The notes under the pieces: generated by a model | What the model was told of the DNA's origin: nothing | Databases searched by the model: none | What the model saw: the letters and a program-made list of their open reading frames with translations, nothing else | Shown: piece after piece, positions 41,587 through 48,258 of the stretch | Numbering within the stretch: position 1 is the first letter of the stretch | Layout of the letters: each line of letters begins with the position of its first letter | Source: Streptomyces sp. 2131.1 | Lineage (GTDB): Bacteria > Actinomycetota > Actinomycetes > Streptomycetales > Streptomycetaceae | NCBI RefSeq assembly: GCF_900105515.1 | Contig: NZ_FNSY01000001.1 | Span: forward strand, 4,321,001 to 4,385,000 | Reading direction: 5' to 3' | DNA length: 64,000 nucleotides | Made by a program: the position numbers and the translations under genes

Positions 41587-42678
41587 GTGACAGAGGCAAA
41601 AGAAGCGATCCTCCTGGTCGGCGGCAAGGGAACCCGGCTGCGCCCGCTCACGGTGCACACGCCCAAACCCATGGTTCCGGCGGCGGGCGTCCCTTTCCTC
41701 ACGCACCAGCTGGCCCGTGCCCGGGCCGCCGGGGTCGAGCACATCGTCCTCGCCACCTCGTACCTCGCCGAGGTCTTCGAGCCGTACTTCGGTGACGGTT
41801 CCTCGCTCGGCCTGCACATCGAGTACGTCACCGAGCGCGAACCGCTCGGCACCGGCGGCGCCATCCGCAACGTCGCCCACCGCCTCGCCTCCGGCCCGGA
41901 CGAACCGGTCCTCATCTTCAACGGCGACATCCTCACCGGACTCGACATCCGGGCCCTCGTCGCCTCGCACGCCGACTCCGGCGCCGACGTCTCCCTCCAC
42001 CTGACCCGGGTCGACGACCCGCGCGCCTTCGGCCTCGTCCCGACCGACGACACCGGCCGCGTCACCGCCTTCCTGGAGAAGCCGCAGACGCCCGAGGAGA
42101 TCGTCACCGACCAGATCAACGCCGGCGCGTACATCTTCCGGCGCTCGGTCATCGACACCATTCCGGCCGGCCGCCCGGTCTCCGTCGAGCGCGAGACCTT
42201 CCCCGGCCTCCTCGCCGACGGCGCCCACCTCCAGGGCATGGTCGACTCCACGTACTGGCTGGATCTCGGCACCCCGCAGGCGTTCATCCGCGGCTCCGCG
42301 GACCTGGTGCTCGGCCGCGCCCCGTCCCCGGCCGTGCCGGGCCGCTGCGGCGACCGCCTCGTCCTGCCGACCGCCTCCGTCGCCCCCGACGCCAAGCTCT
42401 CCGGCGGCACGGTCGTCGGCGAGGGCGCGGTGATCGGCGCGGGCGCCCGGATCGACGGCTCGACCGTCCTCGCGGACGCGGTCGTCGGACCCGGCGCCGT
42501 GATCACGGACTCCCTGGTCGGCGCGCGCGCCAGGATCGGCAGCCGTACGGTGCTGGCCGGCGCGGTCGTCGGCGACGGCGCGGAGGTGGGCGCCGACAAC
42601 GAGCTGCGGGACGGCGTACGCGTCTGGTGCGGGGCGCACCTGCCGGACGCGTCGGTGCGGTTCTCCTCGGACGAGTGA
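41587..42678 (+). CDS. sugar-1-phosphate nucleotidyltransferase, probable mannose-1-phosphate guanylyltransferase
   Basis: A 363-residue enzyme. LLVGGKGTRLRPLTVHTPKP (residues 10-29) is the nucleotide-transfer signature. LIFNGDIL carries the metal Asp, and EKPQTPEEIVTDQINAGAYIF and STYWLDLGTPQAF bind the sugar phosphate. From about 265 on, hexapeptide repeats (GGTVVGEGAVIGAGARIDGS) form a left-handed beta-helix. GDP-mannose synthesis fits because manA and manB are 12-15 kb downstream and the gene corresponds in position to the mycobacterial manB/rmlA2-like gene. Glucose-1-P thymidylyltransferase is the alternative. Confidence 0.85.
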   Translation: MTEAKEAILLVGGKGTRLRPLTVHTPKPMVPAAGVPFLTHQLARARAAGVEHIVLATSYLAEVFEPYFGDGSSLGLHIEYVTEREPLGTGGAIRNVAHRLASGPDEPVLIFNGDILTGLDIRALVASHADSGADVSLHLTRVDDPRAFGLVPTDDTGRVTAFLEKPQTPEEIVTDQINAGAYIFRRSVIDTIPAGRPVSVERETFPGLLADGAHLQGMVDSTYWLDLGTPQAFIRGSADLVLGRAPSPAVPGRCGDRLVLPTASVAPDAKLSGGTVVGEGAVIGAGARIDGSTVLADAVVGPGAVITDSLVGARARIGSRTVLAGAVVGDGAEVGADNELRDGVRVWCGAHLPDASVRFSSDE

Positions 42679-42768
42679 GCGGACCGGCCGCCCGGCCCGT
42701 ACGCGGACCGGATGGCTGAAAACAGCCGTACCCTCGACAGGCAGACCCGACGACCGAGGACCTCATCC

Positions 42769-43752
42769 GTGGCAGGACGCTTCGCTCCCCGCAACGCCCG
42801 GCGCGCGCCCGTCCCGCACCAGGCGGCGGCCACGCCCGTACCGGCGGCGCAGACCCGCGTCTGGACCCCGCCGGGCCCGCTCGACCTGCGCCTCGTTCTC
42901 GGCCCGCTGCGCCGCGGCCCCGCCGACCCCACCTTCCGGATGGTCGCCGACGGCTCCGTCCGCCGGGCCAGCCGCACCCCCGAGGGCCCCGGCACGCTCC
43001 ACGTCGTCGTCCGCGACGGCCGCGTCGAGGCGTCCGCCTGGGGGCCCGGCGCGCCCTGGCTGCTGGACCAGCTGCCCACGCTGCTCGGCGAGGGCGACGA
43101 CCCGGCCGCCTTCATCCCGCGCCACCGCCTCCTCGCCCAGACCCAGCACCGCCGCCCCGGACTCCGGCTGCTGCGCACGGGTCTGGTCCTGGAGTCGCTG
43201 ATCCCGTCGGTCCTGGAGCAGAAGGTCACGACGGACGAGGCGTACCGCGCCTGGCGCCTCCTGGTGCGCCAGTACGGGGAGCCGGCGCCCGGCCCGCAGG
43301 AGTACGGCCTCTACGTCATGCCGGACGCCCGCACCTGGTCGCTGATCCCGTCCTGGGACTGGCACCGCGCGGGCGTCGACAGCAAGCGCTCGGCGACGAT
43401 CCTGCGCACGGTCAGGGTCGCGCGCCGCATGGAGGAGGCGGCCACCATGGACCTCCCCGACGCGCTGACCCGCCTCCAGGCGATCCCGGGCATCGGCCCC
43501 TGGACGGCGGCGGAGACCCTGCAACGCTCCAACGGCGCCCCCGACGCGGTGACGGTCGGCGACTTCCACCTCCCCGGCATCGTCGGCCACGCCCTGGCCG
43601 GCAACCGCAACGCCGACGACGAGGAAATGCTCGCCCTCCTCACCCCGTACGAGGGCCAGCGCCACCGGGCAACCCGCCTCATCCTGCTCTCGGGCGCGAC
43701 CCCACCCCGCAGGGCACCACGCTTCCAGCCGAGGGACATCGCGAGGCTGTGA
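42769..43752 (+). CDS. HhH-GPD DNA glycosylase (3-methyladenine type)
   Basis: A 327-residue glycosylase. The helix-hairpin-helix is LQAIPGIGPWTAAETLQRS, followed by the catalytic Asp in VTVGDFHLPG. Upstream helices (LESLIPSVLEQKVTTDEAYRAWRLL) match the AlkA/HhH-GPD fold. The N-terminal ~120 residues form the AlkA-like lead domain. The GTG at 42769 has GAGGA eight bases upstream and gives the usual MAGRFAP-like start. An ATG 57 bases earlier lies in sequence with poor codon bias. It would excise alkylated bases. It converges with fbiB. Confidence 0.87.
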   Translation: MAGRFAPRNARRAPVPHQAAATPVPAAQTRVWTPPGPLDLRLVLGPLRRGPADPTFRMVADGSVRRASRTPEGPGTLHVVVRDGRVEASAWGPGAPWLLDQLPTLLGEGDDPAAFIPRHRLLAQTQHRRPGLRLLRTGLVLESLIPSVLEQKVTTDEAYRAWRLLVRQYGEPAPGPQEYGLYVMPDARTWSLIPSWDWHRAGVDSKRSATILRTVRVARRMEEAATMDLPDALTRLQAIPGIGPWTAAETLQRSNGAPDAVTVGDFHLPGIVGHALAGNRNADDEEMLALLTPYEGQRHRATRLILLSGATPPRRAPRFQPRDIARL

Positions 43753-43774
43753 GAGCCGGGCCGGGCCAGACCCA

Positions 43775-43796
43775 AACCCGTCCGGCGATTGAGGAC
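43775..43796 (+). repeat. intergenic repeat, GTCCGGCGATTGAGGAC type
   Basis: One copy of the 22-bp element seen at 19861-19882, with only the second base changed (AACCCG instead of AGCCCG). It is followed at once by a GGGGGGCAGAGCCCCGAA module that also occurs at 56.2 kb. Confidence 0.75.
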
Positions 43797-43812
43797 CGGG
43801 GTCCGGGGGGCA

Positions 43813-43838
43813 GAGCCCCGAACGGCCCGTCGGGGCTC
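43813..43838. terminator. hairpin terminator between glycosylase and fbiB
   Basis: GAGCCCCGA (43813-43821) pairs with TCGGGGCTC (43830-43838). A further outer pair, CCGGGGTCC (43796-43804) with GGACCCCGG (43855-43863), could enclose it. It serves convergent genes. Confidence 0.65.
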
Positions 43839-43882
43839 AGGTCACATGGAGTCAGGACCCCGGAACACGGCGCCGGAGGCGC

Positions 43883-45193
43883 CTACCGCACGACGACGAA
43901 TTCCTCCGCGGAACGCCCCACCCGCGGCCCGGGGGCCGCAACCGCCTGCCCGACGGCCACCGCGCCCAGCGGGTCCCAGGACGACGGCAGCCCCAGAACA
44001 TCCCGCACCACATCCCGGCAGAACATCGTCGAGGACACCCACGCCGACCCCAGCCGCTCCCCGGCCAGCGCGACCAGGAAGTTCTGGATGCCCGCGCCCG
44101 CCGCGACGACGAACATCTCGCGCTCCGCGCCGTCCCGCCGCTCGTCCCCGTACGTATGCGAACCGTCCATCACCATGCACGGCACGACCAGATACGGCGC
44201 CCGGCGCAGCACATCGCCCCGCCGCACCCGCTTCGCGATCGACTCCTCGCTCTTGCCGTCGTGCCGCAGGTCCGCGATCCACGCGTTCCGCATCGCGTCG
44301 AGCAGCCGGGTCCGCGACTCCGCCGACTCCAGCAGGACGAACCGCCACGGCGTCGTGTGGTGCGGTGCCGGCGCGGTCACCGCCGCGGCGACCGCACGCC
44401 GTACCGCCCCGGGATCAACCGGCTCGTCGGTGAACTCGCGGACCGTACGCCGCTGGGTCACCGCCTCCCGTACCGCCTCGGAGGTCCCCAGCCGGAACAT
44501 GTCGTCGGCCGCGACCCGCACCATCGCGCGGGCGCCCTGCTCGTCGCCCGCGTCCACGACGTGCCCGAGGCCGCGCACGACCGCGACGGGCAGCCCGTCC
44601 GCCTTCCCCTTGACCAGGTCACCCGCGGCGGCCAGCTCGTCGGCGGTGGCGACCACGGTCGCGCTGAGCGGATTGCCGTACGCGTCCTGCCCGCCCCGCA
44701 GGTCGTCCAGCACCCGCACCCCGGCCGCGCCGATCGCGACGTCGGTCAGCCCGTTGCGCCAGGGCCGGCCGAAGGTGTCCGTGACGAGGACGCCGACCTC
44801 CACGCCGAGGGCCGCCCGCAGCCCTTCCCGGATCGTCCGGGCCGACGCGTCGGGGTCCTCGGGGAGCAGCAGGACCGTGCCGGCGGGGGTGTTCGACGCG
44901 TCGACGCCGGCGGCGGCCATCACCAGGCCCTGCCGGTTCTCCACGATGCGCAGCGGACCGCGCCGGGCCACCACCCGTACCGTCTCGGCGTCGATCGCCG
45001 CCTCGCGGTCGGTGGCCTCGACGATCCGGCCCTCAGCCTTGGAGACGATCTTCGAGGTGACGAGCAGGACGTCGCCGTCGACGAGCCCGGGCCCGGTGGC
45101 CGCGATGAGCTTCGCGAGGTCGTCCCCGGCCCGCACCTCGGGCATGCCGGGCAGGGCCCACACCCGGTAGGAGGGGGCGTCGGCGGCGCTCAC
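43883..45193 (-). CDS. fbiB: coenzyme F420 gamma-glutamyl ligase / dehydro-F420 reductase, two-domain FbiB
   Basis: A 436-residue fusion. Residues 1-230 are the CofE-type ligase (LLVTSKIVSKAEGR, FGRPWRNGLTDVAIGAAG), which adds glutamates to F420-0. Residues about 240-436 are a nitroreductase-fold FMN domain (RRTVREFTDEPVDP, TTPWRFVLLESAESR), which reduces dehydro-F420-0 in mycobacteria. The GTG at 45193 overlaps the fbiA stop by four bases. The full fusion is intact. F420 then serves luciferase-like and deazaflavin-dependent enzymes, common in Streptomyces. Confidence 0.94.
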   Translation of the reverse strand: MSAADAPSYRVWALPGMPEVRAGDDLAKLIAATGPGLVDGDVLLVTSKIVSKAEGRIVEATDREAAIDAETVRVVARRGPLRIVENRQGLVMAAAGVDASNTPAGTVLLLPEDPDASARTIREGLRAALGVEVGVLVTDTFGRPWRNGLTDVAIGAAGVRVLDDLRGGQDAYGNPLSATVVATADELAAAGDLVKGKADGLPVAVVRGLGHVVDAGDEQGARAMVRVAADDMFRLGTSEAVREAVTQRRTVREFTDEPVDPGAVRRAVAAAVTAPAPHHTTPWRFVLLESAESRTRLLDAMRNAWIADLRHDGKSEESIAKRVRRGDVLRRAPYLVVPCMVMDGSHTYGDERRDGAEREMFVVAAGAGIQNFLVALAGERLGSAWVSSTMFCRDVVRDVLGLPSSWDPLGAVAVGQAVAAPGPRVGRSAEEFVVVR

Positions 45194-46146
45194 GCGCGGA
45201 CCTCCCCGGCGAGGGCCAGCGCCTGACGGGCCATCTCGGCGGTGGCGGCGACGTCGGTCATCATCAGCGGCACGGCCCGGCAGCGGATGCCCGCCGACTC
45301 CACCCGCCCGACCGCGCCCGCGTCCACGGTGTCGACGAGCCAGCCGTCGAGCAGCCCGGACCCGTAGTGCTCGGCGACCGCGGCGGCCGTCGACTCGACG
45401 CCCACGGCCGCGAGGACCTTGTCGGCCATCCCGCGCACGGGGGCGTCCCCGACGATGGGGGAGAGGCCGACGACCGGCACCCCGGCCTCGGCGATGGCCT
45501 CGCGGATGCCGGGCACGGCGAGGATGGTCCCGACGGAGACGACCGGGTTGGACGGCGGGAAGAGGATGACGTCGGCCTCGGCGATGGCCTCCAGGACGCC
45601 GGGCGCGGGCTTCGCCTGCTCCGCCCCGACGGGCACGATCGCCCGCGCCGGTACGGAGGCCCGCAGCTTCACCCAGTACTCCTGGAAGTGCACGGCCCGG
45701 CTCTCGCCGTCCTCGTCGATCGCCACATGCGTCTCGACGCGGTCGTCGGACATGGGCAGCAGCCGCACACCCGGCTTCCAGCGGGCGCAGAGCGCCTCCG
45801 TGACGGCGCTGAGCGGGTAGCCCGCGCCGAGCATCTGCGTACGGACGATGTGCGTGGCGAAGTCGCGGTCGCCGAGCCCGAACCACTCGGGGCCCACGCC
45901 GTACGCGCCGAGCTCCTCCTTGACGTGGAAGGTCTCGTCGGTCCGGCCCCAGCCCTGCTCCTCGTTGATGCCACCGCCGAGGGTGTACATCACGGTGTCG
46001 AGGTCGGGGCAGACCTTGAGCCCGAACAGATGGATGTCGTCACCGGTGTTGCCGATGACCGTGATGTCCGCGTCGGGCGCGGCCTCCTTGAGACCCCGCA
46101 GGAAACGAGCACCACCGATACCGCCGGCCAGAACCACAATGCGCAT
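45190..46146 (-). CDS. fbiA: 2-phospho-L-lactate transferase type FbiA (F420 synthesis)
   Basis: A 318-residue CofD/FbiA enzyme. VVLAGGIGGARFLRGL is the nucleotide loop. ITVIGNTGDDIHLFGLKVCPDLDTVMYTL and GYPLSAVTEALCARW are family blocks. It joins a guanylylated phosphoenolpyruvate or lactate precursor to Fo to give (dehydro)F420-0. It precedes fbiB in a coupled operon. The first 10 bases before its ATG are unique, and then a three-copy 52-bp tandem repeat begins. No ribosome site is visible there, so the mRNA may be leaderless or initiated unusually. Confidence 0.94.
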   Translation of the reverse strand: MRIVVLAGGIGGARFLRGLKEAAPDADITVIGNTGDDIHLFGLKVCPDLDTVMYTLGGGINEEQGWGRTDETFHVKEELGAYGVGPEWFGLGDRDFATHIVRTQMLGAGYPLSAVTEALCARWKPGVRLLPMSDDRVETHVAIDEDGESRAVHFQEYWVKLRASVPARAIVPVGAEQAKPAPGVLEAIAEADVILFPPSNPVVSVGTILAVPGIREAIAEAGVPVVGLSPIVGDAPVRGMADKVLAAVGVESTAAAVAEHYGSGLLDGWLVDTVDAGAVGRVESAGIRCRAVPLMMTDVAATAEMARQALALAGEVRA

Positions 46147-46156
46147 GCGAAACAGT

Positions 46157-46320
46157 CTGTCAGGCGAAGCCTGGTCCTTGTCGGGGTGGTGGCGGGCGAC
46201 GGGTGGGACTGTCAGGCGGAGCCTGGTCCTTGTCGGGGTGGTGGCGGGCGACGGGTGGGACTGTCAGGCGGAGCCTGATCCTTGTCGGGGTGGTGGCGGG
46301 CGACGGGTGGGACTGTCAGG
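46157..46320. repeat. three-copy 52-bp tandem repeat upstream of fbiA
   Basis: Units begin with CTGTCAGGCG at 46157, 46209 and 46261, an exact 52-bp period; the first eight bases recur once more at 46313-46320. The first unit differs by GAAGCC for GGAGCC, and the third by CTGATCC for CTGGTCC. The length is not a multiple of three, and no reading frame crosses it. It fills almost all of the gap between fbiA and the cysteine dioxygenase stop, so fbiA's promoter or leader must lie in it. Each unit can form the small hairpin CAGGC-TCC-GCCTG on the minus strand. Confidence 0.9.
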
Positions 46321-46348
46321 AGCTCGGGGCTTCAGGGACGGCGGCTGT

Positions 46349-46843
46349 TCAGGCCGTCGCGACCGCTGGGGCGCACTGCGCGGTGTGCATCGGCATATCG
46401 GTGAGGCCCGGGTAGTAGACGTGCAGACTGACGGCCGGTTCGAGGGAGTCGTTGACGACGTCGTGGAGGTAGCCGGGGGCGAAGACGCGCTGCGCCCCGG
46501 CGCCCAGCGTCCGCTTCCCCCGGTCCGTGCGTTCGGTCAGTTCGCCGTCGAGCACGGTCAGCACGCCGGAGGACGGGCCGTGGTCGTGGAGTCCGCTGCC
46601 CTGTCCGGGCACCCAGCTCAGCAGCCAGACCTCGTAGCCGGGTCCCTTGCGCAGGCGGTGGTACCAGCGGCTGGTGGCGTCGTACTGGACGAGCGGGGCC
46701 CACAGGTCGCGGTCGGCGGCGATGGTACGGGCGAGGCCGACGAACTCGGCCACGGTGACGGGGTGTTCGCGGGCGGGGCGAAGGAGGTGCTGGACCTCCA
46801 GGAGGTCGCCGGCGATCTGGAGGTCGCTGTCGCTGCTGTTCAT
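46349..46843 (-). CDS. cysteine dioxygenase
   Basis: A 164-residue cupin that oxidises cysteine to cysteine sulfinate with non-haem iron. The iron ligands are H86 and H88 in LHDHGPSSG and H127 in PGYLHDVV. RWYHRLRKGPGYEVWLLSW supplies the cupin strands and the family Arg. It belongs to the short bacterial CDO class. The gene lies between the F420 operon and whiB and points away from whiB. No strong ribosome site is seen before ATG 46843. A 3-mercaptopropionate dioxygenase function is possible. Confidence 0.87.
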   Translation of the reverse strand: MNSSDSDLQIAGDLLEVQHLLRPAREHPVTVAEFVGLARTIAADRDLWAPLVQYDATSRWYHRLRKGPGYEVWLLSWVPGQGSGLHDHGPSSGVLTVLDGELTERTDRGKRTLGAGAQRVFAPGYLHDVVNDSLEPAVSLHVYYPGLTDMPMHTAQCAPAVATA

Positions 46844-46988
46844 GGGAGCGGTGGTTCCTCGGCGGGGTGCGAGTACGGCGTGGGGTGCGGTGGGCTCGTC
46901 GTGAGGACCGGGGCCGTGGGGGCGCTGGGGCCGTGCGGGGGAGGTCCCGGGACGAGAGGGCCGAGCCGGAGCGGAAGCTACGACGGCG

Positions 46989-47022
46989 TCGGCGGGATCA
47001 ACAGCTCGGCGGGATCAACAGC
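46989..47022 (+). repeat. exact 17-bp tandem duplication
   Basis: TCGGCGGGATCAACAGC is repeated head to tail at 46989-47005 and 47006-47022 without mismatch. It is in non-coding DNA about 540 bp before whiB. Confidence 0.85.
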
Positions 47023-47389
47023 CGAGACAGCTGGAACAGCAACAGCGAGCCTGGACAGCGCTACGGAACCCGCAGGCGCGGGTGGCGTGCATCGCTGAGG
47101 TCACTGGCATGCCAACAAGGAGAACCGGAGAACTGTCCACTGTCAACCCAATGCCCGGTTTGGCGGCAGTGTTTCACCTCATCCGGTTACTCCGTCCGGA
47201 GAAAGGTTTTAGCGGCCTTCGACGGGGACAGGTGGCGCAACAGTCGTGCCGCCAAACGCGGGCGCGGCACCGTGACCCGAATGTGATCTTGGTCGCTTCA
47301 GTGATCGAATCGAAACGTGTCCGCGTCGGCGGGAGTTTGTCTCCATGGCGGGTGGGTACGCGCGAGAGCCCATGGCATATGTCAGGTTT

Positions 47390-47419
47390 TTGGTGATTTG
47401 AACACTTAACGCATACGGT
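47390..47419 (+). promoter_or_regulatory. possible upstream whiB promoter
   Basis: TTGGTG (47390-47395) is separated by 18 bp from TACGGT (47414-47419). It would give a leader of about 137 bases. The surrounding DNA is AT-rich. Assignment is by pattern only. Confidence 0.35.
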
Positions 47420-47462
47420 TGGTGCCGCAGGGTGAATACCGGGGCCAATAGCAGATCTGGGC

Positions 47463-47491
47463 TTGACCAGCCAGAGCTACACGCTTGTAAT
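47463..47491 (+). promoter_or_regulatory. whiB-proximal vegetative-type promoter
   Basis: TTGACC (47463-47468) and TGTAAT (47486-47491) are spaced by exactly 17 bp, close to the major-sigma consensus. Transcription would begin near 47498, leaving a leader of about 65 bases before the whiB ATG. Confidence 0.5.
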
Positions 47492-47562
47492 TTCACCCGT
47501 GTCGTTCGGCCGATTCGGTAACGGCCGCATCACGGGACGCAAGAGACGGACGAGGGGCGCAG

Positions 47563-47826
47563 ATGACCGAGCTGTTCCAGCAACTGCTGGTCGAGGACGC
47601 GGACGAGGAGCTCGGCTGGCAGGAGCGCGCACTGTGCGCCCAGACAGATCCCGAGTCCTTCTTCCCCGAGAAGGGCGGATCGACCCGCGAGGCGAAGAAG
47701 GTCTGTCTCGCCTGCGAGGTCCGGTCCGAGTGTCTGGAGTACGCCCTCTCCAACGACGAGCGGTTCGGCATCTGGGGCGGCCTCTCCGAACGTGAACGCC
47801 GACGCCTGAAGAAGGCTGCGATTTGA
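47563..47826 (+). CDS. whiB: WhiB iron-sulfur regulator of sporulation septation
   Basis: An 87-residue Wbl protein. C25, C48, C51 and C57 are the four iron-sulfur ligands (C-X22-C-X2-C-X5-C). FGIWGGLSERERRRLKK is the G(I/V)WGG turn and basic C-terminal helix that contacts DNA. WhiB works with WhiA in Streptomyces to start sporulation septation. Identity as whiB rather than another Wbl paralogue rests on sequence and on its position beside fbiA/fbiB and the manB region, which mirrors mycobacterial whiB2. Two candidate promoters lie upstream and two hairpins downstream, so it is probably transcribed alone. Confidence 0.95.
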   Translation: MTELFQQLLVEDADEELGWQERALCAQTDPESFFPEKGGSTREAKKVCLACEVRSECLEYALSNDERFGIWGGLSERERRRLKKAAI

Positions 47827-47835
47827 TCGAGTTAA

Positions 47836-47862
47836 TCGGGCCGGCCGTTCCGACCGGCCCGA
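47836..47862 (+). terminator. first hairpin after whiB
   Basis: TCGGGCCGG (47836-47844) pairs with CCGGCCCGA (47854-47862), 10 bp after the whiB stop. Confidence 0.6.
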
Positions 47863-47877
47863 CCCACCGCACACTCC

Positions 47878-47913
47878 ATGGCCCGCCGCCTGCCCCCGCA
47901 GGCGGCGGGCCAT
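47878..47913 (+). terminator. 16-bp-stem whiB terminator
   Basis: ATGGCCCGCCGCCTGC (47878-47893) pairs perfectly with GCAGGCGGCGGGCCAT (47898-47913) around a CCCC loop. It is the main stop signal for whiB and insulates the next gene. Confidence 0.88.
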
Positions 47914-48258
47914 CGCCGTACCCGGCACCCGCCGCCCTCATGCCCGTGCCGTACCCGGCGCCCGCCGCCCCCATGCCCGGGCCGTCCCACCCGCCTCCGG
48001 CCGCCGTCATGGCCCGTCCTCGCCCGCGCTCCGCAGCGCAGCCGCCCGGGTGTCCGGGAGGCTCCCGCGCCGGCGGTCCCGCCCCGTCGTCGCCCCGGCG
48101 GGTCTCCTCGCCCACCGCTCGGCGCACCCCGGGTTTGTCCGTACCGTTAGTGTGGGGCCCCGTCCGAGACGCGCCAACGACCCGACAGAGCGCGCGTGTA
48201 CACCGATGCAGCCCCCGGGGTGACGTCCCCCGGACCCGGCCGGAGGGCCCGTACCTCG
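47914..48258 (+). other. 345-bp leader of the giant glycosyltransferase gene
   Basis: No gene is supported between the whiB terminator and ATG 48259. The DNA is rich in CCCGCC-type runs and holds direct repeats of the kind TACCCGGC(A/G)CCCGC (near 47919 and 47952). The promoter could not be fixed; GTACCGTTAGTGTGG near 48139-48153 (with TTAGTGT) is a weak -10 candidate. Confidence 0.4.

Larger units (their letters stand above)
46844..47562. other. 719-bp upstream region of whiB
   Basis: No gene is supported. The stretch holds the divergent start of the cysteine dioxygenase gene, an exact 17-bp tandem duplication (46989-47022), a hairpin GTGCCGC/GCGGCAC (47246-47252 with 47264-47270) and two promoter-like sequences near whiB. 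Bases 47280-47500 are notably AT-rich. Prior work on S. coelicolor described two whiB promoters, which fits the layout. A leftward frame near 47209-47496 has poor codon usage and was not called. Confidence 0.6.

Noticed and set aside
46157..46320. Possible CRISPR array
   Set aside because: The 52-bp units are contiguous with no spacers between them, only three copies are present, and no cas gene is in the window.
47209..47496. 95-codon leftward frame upstream of whiB
   Set aside because: Third-position GC is low, the product has no recognisable domain, and the region is better explained as whiB control DNA.
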